A stretch of DNA of 5,713 nucleotides from Chloroflexota bacterium (GTDB lineage Bacteria > Chloroflexota > Dehalococcoidia > Lucifugimonadales > CATQGZ01). The stretch is from assembly GCA_027624995.1 (NCBI GenBank), contig JAQBTI010000158.1, forward strand, positions 1 through 5,713, in the 5' to 3' direction. Positions 1 to 5,498 of this stretch are shown piece by piece (position 1 is the first letter of the stretch; the number at the start of each line of letters is the position of its first letter). The position numbers and the translations under genes are program-made. The notes under the pieces were generated by a model. The model was given only the letters and a program-made list of their open reading frames with translations, was not told the DNA's origin and did no database searches.

Positions 1-392
1 CTCACGGACGCCCCCGCCACGGCGGATAGTCCGCCGTGTGAGCCTCTGGTGGCGATGCTCCTTATGAAAACTGAGTCGTCCAGGTAGTGGCGCTGCATCC
101 TGATGCGGTCGCCTAGCACGGCACCACCCGTGAACGGACTGCTTGGGTCGACAGCCAGCACGCCCACCGTCTTTCCGTGGCCGCGCAGCACATCCACGAA
201 CCCGTCGACAAGGGTACTCTTGCCGGCCCCGGGCGGCCCGGTGACGCCGATGGTGTAAGTGCGACCTGTGTGAGCGTACACGGCTCCGACGACGTTTGGC
301 ACGTTTTCAGGTCCCCGCTCGACCAGGGTCAGTAATCTTGCCAGAGCGCGTCTGTCGCCCTCAAGGAACCTGGCGACGAGGTCGGGTATCAA
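1..392 (-). CDS. meaB: MeaB/ArgK-family P-loop GTPase, 5' part (C-terminus beyond the window)
   Basis: This is a G3E-class GTPase of the MeaB/ArgK/YgfD/MMAA family, which in characterised members chaperones or protects the B12-dependent methylmalonyl-CoA mutase. About 130 codons are visible. Counting from a TTG at 392-390, a helical N-terminus (LEGDRRALARLLTLVE, about 10-25) is followed by the Walker A loop GPPGAGKST (52-60), the VDPSSP motif (81-86), the family-typical GGAVLGDRIRM (89-99) and FIRSIATRG (109-117). The guanine-specificity NKxD motif lies beyond the window edge. The start is uncertain. No ATG or GTG fits in this frame upstream of the conserved N-terminal helix; TTG 392 keeps that helix and has only a weak GAAG at 405-402. 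The ATG at 436, overlapping the ribH stop, is in another frame and stops after 10 codons. The family call is secure; the mutase partner is not visible. Confidence 0.88.
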   Translation of the reverse strand, partial: MIPDLVARFLEGDRRALARLLTLVERGPENVPNVVGAVYAHTGRTYTIGVTGPPGAGKSTLVDGFVDVLRGHGKTVGVLAVDPSSPFTGGAVLGDRIRMQRHYLDDSVFIRSIATRGSHGGLSAVAGASV

Positions 393-435
393 GCGGGTGT
401 TCTTCAGGGTCGGCGCCGGGGACGAGGCGTTGCCA

Positions 436-909
436 TCAGATGTCGTCCAGCCTCCTGAGCAGGTTGGCCATCTCAATGGCCGCCTCGGTGGCCTCGTAGC
501 CGGTATCGCTATGGTCGCCGCCGGCTCGTGCAATCGCCTGCTCGGCGTTTTCCGTCGTCAGCACTCCGAAGCCTATCGGTACGCCAGTCGACAGCGACAC
601 GTTGGAAATCCCTTCGGAGGCCGCGGCGGACACGTGCTCGTAGTGGTCGGTCTCGCCCTTTATTACAGCACCCAAGCATACGACGGCATCGACTCCGCCA
701 GACTCAGCCATCTTCTGCGCGGCAAGTGGAATCTCGAACGAGCCGGGGACCATTACGACCGTCACGTCCTCGTTCTTGACGCCGTGGTCGACAAGCGCCT
801 TTCTGGAGCCGTCGAGTAGCTTGGACGTTACGAACTCGTTAAATCGGGCTACCACTAAGCCGACTCTGAGGCCGGCCCCGTCAAGCCCTCCTTCAAGGGC
901 TTCTTTCAC
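436..909 (-). CDS. ribH: 6,7-dimethyl-8-ribityllumazine synthase
   Basis: RibH condenses 5-amino-6-ribitylaminouracil with 3,4-dihydroxy-2-butanone 4-phosphate (DHBP) to form lumazine, the penultimate step of riboflavin synthesis. The 157-residue length is normal. Family motifs are in order: ARFNEFVTSKLL (21-32, aromatic Phe23), VPGSFEIP (54-61, Glu59), LGAVIKGETDHYEHV (79-93, with the catalytic-type His89), TTENAEQAIARAG (118-130, phosphate-binding Arg128) and AAIEMANLLRRL near the C-terminus. The start is GTG at 909-907, inside the ribBA stop (GTGA, 4-bp overlap), with GAGGG 6 nt upstream, which suggests translational coupling. One oddity is that the segment after Arg128 reads GDHSDTG where well-known homologs have a G-N-K-G stretch. 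The conserved phosphate-contacting Lys is therefore Thr136. The family assignment is firm; the effect of the substitution is unknown. Confidence 0.97.
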   Translation of the reverse strand: MKEALEGGLDGAGLRVGLVVARFNEFVTSKLLDGSRKALVDHGVKNEDVTVVMVPGSFEIPLAAQKMAESGGVDAVVCLGAVIKGETDHYEHVSAAASEGISNVSLSTGVPIGFGVLTTENAEQAIARAGGDHSDTGYEATEAAIEMANLLRRLDDI

Positions 910-2126
910 TCAGCACCCTCGGCAGTCTTGTCCGGGAGCAGGTGGCCCATCCTCGACCGCTTAGTCTCCATGTAGCGTTTGTTCTCTTCATTGACCGGAG
1001 CGATGATCGGGACGACCTCTACGACACCCAGGCCGTAGCTCCCGAGCCCCACGATCTTTCGCGGATCGTTCGTGAGCAACCGCATGTCCTTTACGCCGAG
1101 GTCGAGCAGTATCTGAGCGCCAACGCCGTAGTGGCGTACGTCGGGCGCAAAGCCGAGGTGGATGTTGGCGTCGACGGTATCGAGTCCGCCGTCCTGAAGG
1201 GAGTAAGCCTTCAGCTTGTTGTGAATTCCGATGCCGCGTCCTTCCTGGCGCATGTACAAGAAGACGCCACGGCCCTCCCGTGCGATAGCCCCGAGCGCCA
1301 GTGCAACCTGGTCCCCGCAATCGCATCGGGTGCTGCCGAACACGTCGCTCGTCAGGCACTCGCTGTGCACTCTGACAAGCGTGGGCTTCTCGGGCGAGAC
1401 GTCACCCATTACGAGGGCCACATGCTCGTCCTTGTCGACCGTGCTTCGATATGAGACGGCATTGAACTCGCCATACTTCGTGGGCAGTCGGGCCTCCGCC
1501 GCGCGCTCTATAAGCTTTTCGTGAGACCGCCTGTAGGAGATGAGATCAGCGACCGTAACTATCTTTACGTCGTGCTCAGTCGAAAACTCCTCAAGCTCTG
1601 GCATGCGGGCCATGCTGCCATCCTTTGCCATGACCTCGCATATGACCCCTGCCGGCTGCAAGCCTGCCAGACGCGCCAGGTCCACAACCGCTTCGGTCTG
1701 GCCGGCGCGCACGAGTACGCCGCCTTCCTGATATCTCAATGGGAATACGTGGCCCGGCCGGCCGAGGTCGTCTGGCTCGGTAGCCGGATCGAGAAGGGCC
1801 CGAACGGTCGCGGCCCGGTCGAACGCCGAGATTCCAGTCGTTGCGCCCGTCAGAACGTCTACGGACACCGTGAATGCGGTTCCTAGTCGGGCCGTGTTGT
1901 CCTGGACCATCATCGGAATCTGGAGCTCTTTCAAGCGCTCTGCGGTCATTGCTGCGCAGATGATCCCTCTACCGTAAGCGGCCATGAAGTTGATGGCCTC
2001 TGGCGTGACCTTCTCGGCTGCCATGGCGAGGTCGCCCTCGTTCTCGCGATCCTCATCGTCCACGATGATGACCATCTTGCCGGCCCTGATGTCCTCTATC
2101 GCACCGTCTATCGACGACACGGGCAT
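906..2126 (-). CDS. ribBA: Bifunctional DHBP synthase / GTP cyclohydrolase II
   Basis: This fused enzyme starts both riboflavin branches. Numbering is from ATG 2126 (406 aa). The N-terminal DHBP synthase half (about 1-200) shows DDEDRENEGDL (23-33, acidic metal/substrate loop), FTVSVDVLTGATTGISA (85-101), RPGHVFPL (123-130, His126) and ICE (Glu164). The C-terminal GTP cyclohydrolase II half shows HSECLTSDVFGSTRCDCG, with zinc ligands Cys257, Cys268 and Cys270, then MRQEGRGIGIHNKLKAYSLQ, and Asp329/Arg331 at the catalytic DxR position, ending with LLTNDPRKI. The ORF could open at GTG 2135, but AGGGAG at 2140-2135 lies 8 nt before ATG 2126 and overlaps that GTG, so ATG is preferred. Oddities are QTEA (Gln143) where a GHTEA His is usual in the DHBP synthase, and EVVP where ERVP is usual near the C-terminus. 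The start lies 31 bp after ribE. Confidence 0.96.
   Translation of the reverse strand: MPVSSIDGAIEDIRAGKMVIIVDDEDRENEGDLAMAAEKVTPEAINFMAAYGRGIICAAMTAERLKELQIPMMVQDNTARLGTAFTVSVDVLTGATTGISAFDRAATVRALLDPATEPDDLGRPGHVFPLRYQEGGVLVRAGQTEAVVDLARLAGLQPAGVICEVMAKDGSMARMPELEEFSTEHDVKIVTVADLISYRRSHEKLIERAAEARLPTKYGEFNAVSYRSTVDKDEHVALVMGDVSPEKPTLVRVHSECLTSDVFGSTRCDCGDQVALALGAIAREGRGVFLYMRQEGRGIGIHNKLKAYSLQDGGLDTVDANIHLGFAPDVRHYGVGAQILLDLGVKDMRLLTNDPRKIVGLGSYGLGVVEVVPIIAPVNEENKRYMETKRSRMGHLLPDKTAEGAE
916..920 (-). promoter_or_regulatory. ribH Shine-Dalgarno site within ribBA
   Basis: GAGGG sits 6 nt before the ribH GTG at 909, inside the ribBA C-terminal codons. It supports the GTG start and the 4-bp stop/start overlap. 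Confidence 0.65.
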
Positions 2127-2134
2127 CGCATTCA

Positions 2135-2140
2135 CTCCCT
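2135..2140 (-). promoter_or_regulatory. ribBA Shine-Dalgarno site deciding the start
   Basis: AGGGAG lies 8 nt before ATG 2126. It abuts and partly overlaps the alternative GTG at 2135, which therefore cannot use it, so ATG 2126 is the likely start. Confidence 0.65.
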
Positions 2141-2157
2141 GACCTGCCCGGGGGCTG

Positions 2158-2745
2158 CTAGTCAGTTCCCTGCGGGCTCGAAAGCTTTTCTACATACTTT
2201 GCAAGAATATCTACTTCGATATTGACGGAGTCTCCCACCGCTTTGGCGTTGAACGCCGTCTTCCCGAAGGTATGCGGTATAAGCGTGACCAGAAACGACG
2301 TGGGATCACAGTCTACTACCGTCAAGCTGATACCGTCCACCGCCACGAAGCCCTTCTCCACCACGTAGCGCATTATCGAGGAGGGGCCGGCGAATCGCAC
2401 GAGCCGGGCTTCCCCTTCGGTGTCGATTGACCGAATTGTGCCCGTGCCGTCGACGTGGCCTTGGACGATGTGTCCTCCGAAACGGCCGTTGGCCGGGAGA
2501 GACCGCTCGAGATTGATCGGGTCCTCTGCTTTGAGGGACCCCAACGTCGTGCGCCGGAGCGTCTCGGGCACAACGTCGACCGAGAACGATGTCTCGTCAA
2601 AACCGGTGACTGTGAGGCAGACGCCGCTGACGGACAGGCTGTCGCCGACACGGAGGTCGTCGAGAACGGTAATCGCTGAGACACGCAGTCCACCCTCACG
2701 TGTGGACTGTATCCGACCGACCTCTTCAACGATGCCGGTGAACAT
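2158..2745 (-). CDS. ribE: Riboflavin synthase, alpha chain
   Basis: Riboflavin synthase transfers a four-carbon unit between two lumazine molecules, giving riboflavin plus the pyrimidine that RibH reuses. The 195-residue length is typical. It consists of two tandem lumazine-binding beta-barrels. The first runs about 1-96 and has the hallmark MFTGIVEEVG start, GVCLTV (41-46), VPETLRRTTLG (59-69) and NLERSL (78-83). The second runs about 97-190 and has GGHIVQGHVDG at the junction (90-100), VDGISLTV (136-143), IPHTFGKTAF (156-165) and VNIEVDILAKYVEKL. The ATG directly abuts the ribD stop (TAGATG), and its AAGGAG site at 2757-2752, 6 nt upstream, lies inside the end of ribD, so translation is probably coupled. 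Some naming schemes call this gene ribC or ribB. I see no missing motif. Confidence 0.97.
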   Translation of the reverse strand: MFTGIVEEVGRIQSTREGGLRVSAITVLDDLRVGDSLSVSGVCLTVTGFDETSFSVDVVPETLRRTTLGSLKAEDPINLERSLPANGRFGGHIVQGHVDGTGTIRSIDTEGEARLVRFAGPSSIMRYVVEKGFVAVDGISLTVVDCDPTSFLVTLIPHTFGKTAFNAKAVGDSVNIEVDILAKYVEKLSSPQGTD

Positions 2746-3870
2746 CTACAACTCCTTCGTACAGTATCCGACGATCGCGACGTCCTCTCCAAGTCTCAAA
2801 ACCTCGACGTCGCGCAACCTCAGGGCCTCCGATATCTGTGCGACGCCCTCCCCCGCTACCGGCGAGGGCGAGGCATCCCCACCGACGATCACCGGGGCGA
2901 TGAAGGTGTACACCTTGTCGACTAGCCGGAGGTCGAACATTGAGCCTAGTAGAGCGCCGCCGCCTTCGACGAGCACGCTGGTGACTTCGCGCTCACCGAG
3001 ATGGCCCAGCAGGGCCGGAAGATCGACGGAGCCATCCGGGGCCGGCGCTGAAACTATCGATGCGTCTACCTCTGAAAGGCGCTCTCTGACTGGTCCCAGC
3101 TCGACGGCTGTCGCGACCAGTGTGGAGCCCGGTTCGGAAAACAGCCTCGCGTCCGAGGGCGTTCGGCCACGGCTGTCCACTACGACTCGGAGCGGCTGGC
3201 GTTCCAGGGGAGTAGCGGACTCGTCTCGTGCGGTAAGTTGAGGATCGTCTACGAGAACGGTATTGATTCCCACCATGACGGCGTCGGAAGCGGCGCGGAG
3301 CCTGTGCGCGCACGCTCTGGCCTCCTCGCCGGTTATCCAACGGGACGAGCCGGTGCGGGTGGCGATCTTGCCGTCCAAGCTCATGGCGAACTTCGCGGTG
3401 ACGAACGGGATGCCGGTGGTTACGAATTTTACGTAACCTTCGATGAGCCGGCGTCCCTGGTCGGCGCGATCGCCTATCGAGGTCAGTATTCCGGCCTGAG
3501 TCAGCCGAGCGACACCGCCGCCAATCACACCGGGGTTCGGGTCAGATACGGCCGACCGGACCTCAGCTATCCCGGCCTCGATGATCGCCTCGGTGCACGG
3601 TGGAGTTCGGCCGAAGTGGTTGCAAGGTTCGAGCGTCGTGTATAGCGTTGCGCCTCTGGCCTTCGGTCCGGCCTGACGAATGGCTACGACCTCGGCGTGG
3701 GCCTGTCCTGGAGGCTGCGTCCATCCCTCACCGACCACCTCGTCGTCCTTGACAAGTACAGCGCCCACGGGCGGGTTGGGACTGACGCGCCCTACCGCCT
3801 TCCGAGCCAGCGACAGGGCGCGGTCCATGTGAGCGGACTGGGCCTCAGATGTGGTGAGTGATGCGTTCAC
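2746..3870 (-). CDS. ribD: Bifunctional pyrimidine deaminase / reductase
   Basis: RibD deaminates the pyrimidine released by GTP cyclohydrolase II and then reduces its ribosyl group with NADPH. The 374-residue length suits the fused form. The N-terminal CMP/dCMP-deaminase-like domain (about 14-150) carries PNPPVGAVLV (31-40), HAE (His58, proton-shuttle Glu60) and EPCNHFGRTPPC (Cys83 and Cys92), a complete zinc site. The C-terminal dihydrofolate-reductase-like domain has KFAMSLDGKIAT (160-171), SRWITG (176-181), GINTVLVDDPQLTAR (201-215), VLVEGGGALLGS (299-310) and the PVIVGGD strand. The start is GTG at 3870-3868 with AAGG 8 nt upstream; ATG 3828 has no well-spaced ribosome site. The gene follows dcd by 31 bp and abuts ribE. 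Both active sites look intact. Confidence 0.96.
   Translation of the reverse strand: MNASLTTSEAQSAHMDRALSLARKAVGRVSPNPPVGAVLVKDDEVVGEGWTQPPGQAHAEVVAIRQAGPKARGATLYTTLEPCNHFGRTPPCTEAIIEAGIAEVRSAVSDPNPGVIGGGVARLTQAGILTSIGDRADQGRRLIEGYVKFVTTGIPFVTAKFAMSLDGKIATRTGSSRWITGEEARACAHRLRAASDAVMVGINTVLVDDPQLTARDESATPLERQPLRVVVDSRGRTPSDARLFSEPGSTLVATAVELGPVRERLSEVDASIVSAPAPDGSVDLPALLGHLGEREVTSVLVEGGGALLGSMFDLRLVDKVYTFIAPVIVGGDASPSPVAGEGVAQISEALRLRDVEVLRLGEDVAIVGYCTKEL
2752..2757 (-). promoter_or_regulatory. ribE Shine-Dalgarno site within ribD
   Basis: AAGGAG lies within the last codons of ribD, 6 nt before the ribE ATG, which itself abuts the ribD stop. This points to translational coupling. Confidence 0.75.
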
Positions 3871-3901
3871 GGTACACGCCTTGAAAGGGGCCGTCTCGTG
3901 T

Positions 3902-4477
3902 CTAAGGACGACGCAGACTCACATCCTGGTAGGCCCGGCTGGCCGTGGGCTCCGTCTGTCCCTGGTACTTGCTTCCAAGGCCCGGTGAGCCATAGGGATT
4001 ATCCGCCGGGGTGGAGAGTCGCAGATAGGAGAGCTGCCCGATCTTCATCCTGAAGTACAGGGTGATCGGGAGGTTGGCGACGTTGCTCAGCTCCAGTGTC
4101 AAATGGCCCTTCCAGCCCGGGTCGACGTACCCTGCCGTCGAGTGAATAAGGAGGCCGATGCGACCGAGTGAGCTCTTCCCCTCTAGCCGCGCGACCAGGT
4201 CCACCGGCAGCTCGATATTCTCGTAGGTACTGGCCAGAACGAACTCCCCCGGGTGCAGGATGAATGGGACTTCGTCAGCAATCTCGACAACCTCGGTGAG
4301 ATCAGTCATGTCTTCCCTGAGGTCAATGTAAGGTCGACGTGAGTTCCTGAAGACACGGAGTTTGCGGTCTAGGTGGACATCGACGCTGGCCGGCTGAACC
4401 GAGTCCTCGCCGAGCGGGTCGACGACGATTCTACCGCTGGCGAGTTCCTCTTTAATCGTGTGGTCGCTAAGTACCAT
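3902..4477 (-). CDS. dcd: dCTP deaminase, probably the bifunctional deaminase/dUTPase type
   Basis: This enzyme converts dCTP to dUTP, or directly to dUMP in the bifunctional form, to feed thymidylate synthesis; it belongs to the trimeric dUTPase fold family. It is 191 aa from ATG 4477, close to family length. Motifs are QPASVDVHLD (28-37), ILHPGEFVLAST (73-84), EGKSSLGRIGL (99-109, Ser102 and Arg106), HSTAGYVDPGW (112-122), TLELSN (127-132, catalytic Glu129) and SKYQGQ (169-174). The TAG rather than TAH sequence and the overall pattern resemble actinobacterial bifunctional Dcd more than E. coli Dcd. The frame is open upstream to 4585, but ATG 4477 is preferred because the canonical MxLSD start is there and a GAGAGAGGG tract precedes it. 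One oddity is Arg143 where a Gly precedes MKIGQL in homologs. It heads the rib gene run; dUTPase activity is inferred only. Confidence 0.95.
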   Translation of the reverse strand: MVLSDHTIKEELASGRIVVDPLGEDSVQPASVDVHLDRKLRVFRNSRRPYIDLREDMTDLTEVVEIADEVPFILHPGEFVLASTYENIELPVDLVARLEGKSSLGRIGLLIHSTAGYVDPGWKGHLTLELSNVANLPITLYFRMKIGQLSYLRLSTPADNPYGSPGLGSKYQGQTEPTASRAYQDVSLRRP

Positions 4478-4505
4478 TTGCCCTCTCTCGACGGTGGATG
4501 GGGCA

Positions 4506-4535
4506 ATTCTAGCAATCGGAGCGGAGGAGGCGCAA
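4506..4535 (-). promoter_or_regulatory. Candidate sigma-70-type promoter for the dcd-rib run
   Basis: On the minus strand TAGAAT (4511-4506) matches the -10 consensus at five of six positions. TTGCGC (4535-4530), 18 bp upstream, matches the first half of the -35 consensus. It lies between the terminator-like hairpin and dcd, where a promoter is expected. The predicted transcript would begin about 20-25 nt before the dcd ATG, leaving no room for a riboswitch. Such matches occur often by chance, so confidence is low. Confidence 0.35.
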
Positions 4536-4553
4536 ACGCGAGCGGTGACAGAA

Positions 4554-4584
4554 TGCAAGAGCCCCGAATCATCGGGGCTCTGCA
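4554..4584 (-). terminator. Intrinsic terminator-like hairpin after the SIMPL gene
   Basis: A perfect 10-bp inverted repeat, AGAGCCCCGA (4558-4567) and its complement (4572-4581), encloses a 4-nt loop. With one bulged base the stem extends by three more pairs to 4554 and 4584. It begins 26 nt beyond the stop codon of the SIMPL gene and lies before the dcd promoter region. On the minus strand the stem is followed by TGCATTCTGTC, which has only a weak U-tract, so efficiency may be modest. The plus strand has no T-run at all, which argues for minus-strand use. Confidence 0.6.
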
Positions 4585-4610
4585 AAGGAAGCCGGTAGAG
4601 TCGAGCGCCC

Positions 4611-5498
4611 CTACTGGATTTCGAAGACGACTTGCACGTTTAGTTGTAGATCGAGCTCACCGCCGCTGATCGACGTCGTCGGCGCCGAGGCTGCCCTTGC
4701 GAGCCCGAACGACTCGGCCGCGAAGTCCTGAACGATCGGGCTGCCTCCACCAGATTCGGTGATGAAAACCATGCGTCCCAGCGTCACTCCACCGAGGTCG
4801 GCAAAGTGCCGGGCCTTGGCCAGGGCATCGTTCACAGCCAGCTCGCGGAGCTGGACTGCAAAGGGCGCATCGTCTTCGACGGTGAAACGAATGCTGTTCA
4901 TCCGTGTGGCGTCGCCGCCGGCCGTTGCAACCTCGTCGATGACGGAGCCCACCGAGTCGAGGTCCCTTATTTTCGCTATCACTGTGTTGGTTACAAAGTA
5001 TCCCACCAGCACCTGGGTCCTGGTTCTGATCCCACCCTGTAAGATCTCCGGGAACTCGTATTGGGGCCTGATGTTGAAGTACTGGGTCTGCACGTCTCGG
5101 TCTTCGATCCCCCGGTCTCGCAAAGCGGCGTTAATACCGTCCATTGCGATCGCCGCGTCGGCCAGCGCGTCCGATACGGTCTCCCCTTGCGCCTCTACGC
5201 CGAGGCTTAACAGGGCCAGATCGGACGCCAGTGTCACGGTGCCTTGACCGGTGACCCATATGCCTGCCTGGGAGCTGCCGACCTGATATTGAGGGGCTGC
5301 CGGCAGACCTGCCAGCGCAGCGGGCGATGCCTCCTGACCGGTCCTGGCGCCGCCGGGCGCGCTGGCCGAGGCGGGCACTGTGGCCGTATTGCTGGTTCCT
5401 TCTGCTTTCTTGGTGGAATCGTCATCGCTGCACGCGGCCGCGAGAGCGACGATTGCGGCCAGCCCGGCCGCCAGGACTAGGGTCTTGAGCTTCTTCAT
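4611..5498 (-). CDS. SIMPL-domain (DUF541) predicted lipoprotein
   Basis: This 295-residue protein is probably exported and lipid-anchored. It starts MKKLK, followed by a hydrophobic Ala/Leu/Val segment (about 6-22) and a lipobox-like LAAAC with Cys23 and Ser at +2. Residues 24-75 form a low-complexity Ala/Ser/Thr/Pro/Gly linker. The SIMPL/DUF541 domain covers about 78-295: GQGTVTLASDLALLSLGVEA, then a helix with GI-x-DRDVQT, YFNIRPQYEF, VGYFVTNTV, IDEVATAGG, the conserved AVNDALAKARHFADLGG helix (221-237), and a final LNVQVVFEIQ strand. Bacterial members are mostly periplasmic or surface proteins of unknown biochemical role; the BP26/OMP28 and YggE proteins belong here. AGGAGG lies 6 nt before the ATG, an excellent ribosome site. 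Ala rather than Leu at -3 makes the lipobox imperfect. A terminator separates it from dcd. Function is not assignable. Confidence 0.88.
   Translation of the reverse strand: MKKLKTLVLAAGLAAIVALAAACSDDDSTKKAEGTSNTATVPASASAPGGARTGQEASPAALAGLPAAPQYQVGSSQAGIWVTGQGTVTLASDLALLSLGVEAQGETVSDALADAAIAMDGINAALRDRGIEDRDVQTQYFNIRPQYEFPEILQGGIRTRTQVLVGYFVTNTVIAKIRDLDSVGSVIDEVATAGGDATRMNSIRFTVEDDAPFAVQLRELAVNDALAKARHFADLGGVTLGRMVFITESGGGSPIVQDFAAESFGLARAASAPTTSISGGELDLQLNVQVVFEIQ

Noticed and set aside
18..38. Perfect 9-bp inverted repeat with a 3-nt loop (CACGGCGGA / TCCGCCGTG)
   Set aside because: It lies inside the GTPase coding frame, encodes family-consistent residues (GGLSAV) and has no T-run; probably chance in GC-rich coding DNA.
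942..1454. Long plus-strand open frames opposite ribBA (also 1521-1886 and 2420-3241 opposite ribBA, ribE and ribD)
   Set aside because: They are antisense to genes with complete family motifs, are rich in Arg/Ser/Pro and show no recognisable domain; typical GC-driven shadow frames.
2844..2870. CGCCCTC...GAGGGCG hairpin resembling dispersed palindromic repeats that insert in frame
   Set aside because: The encoded PSPVAGEG fits the usual C-terminal region of RibD (P-x-PV-x-GEG), so it is native coding sequence rather than an inserted repeat.
4478..4585. N-terminal extension of dcd by 36 residues
   Set aside because: The extension runs back through the terminator-like hairpin, resembles no Dcd N-terminus, and the canonical MxLSD start with a purine-rich ribosome site is at 4477.
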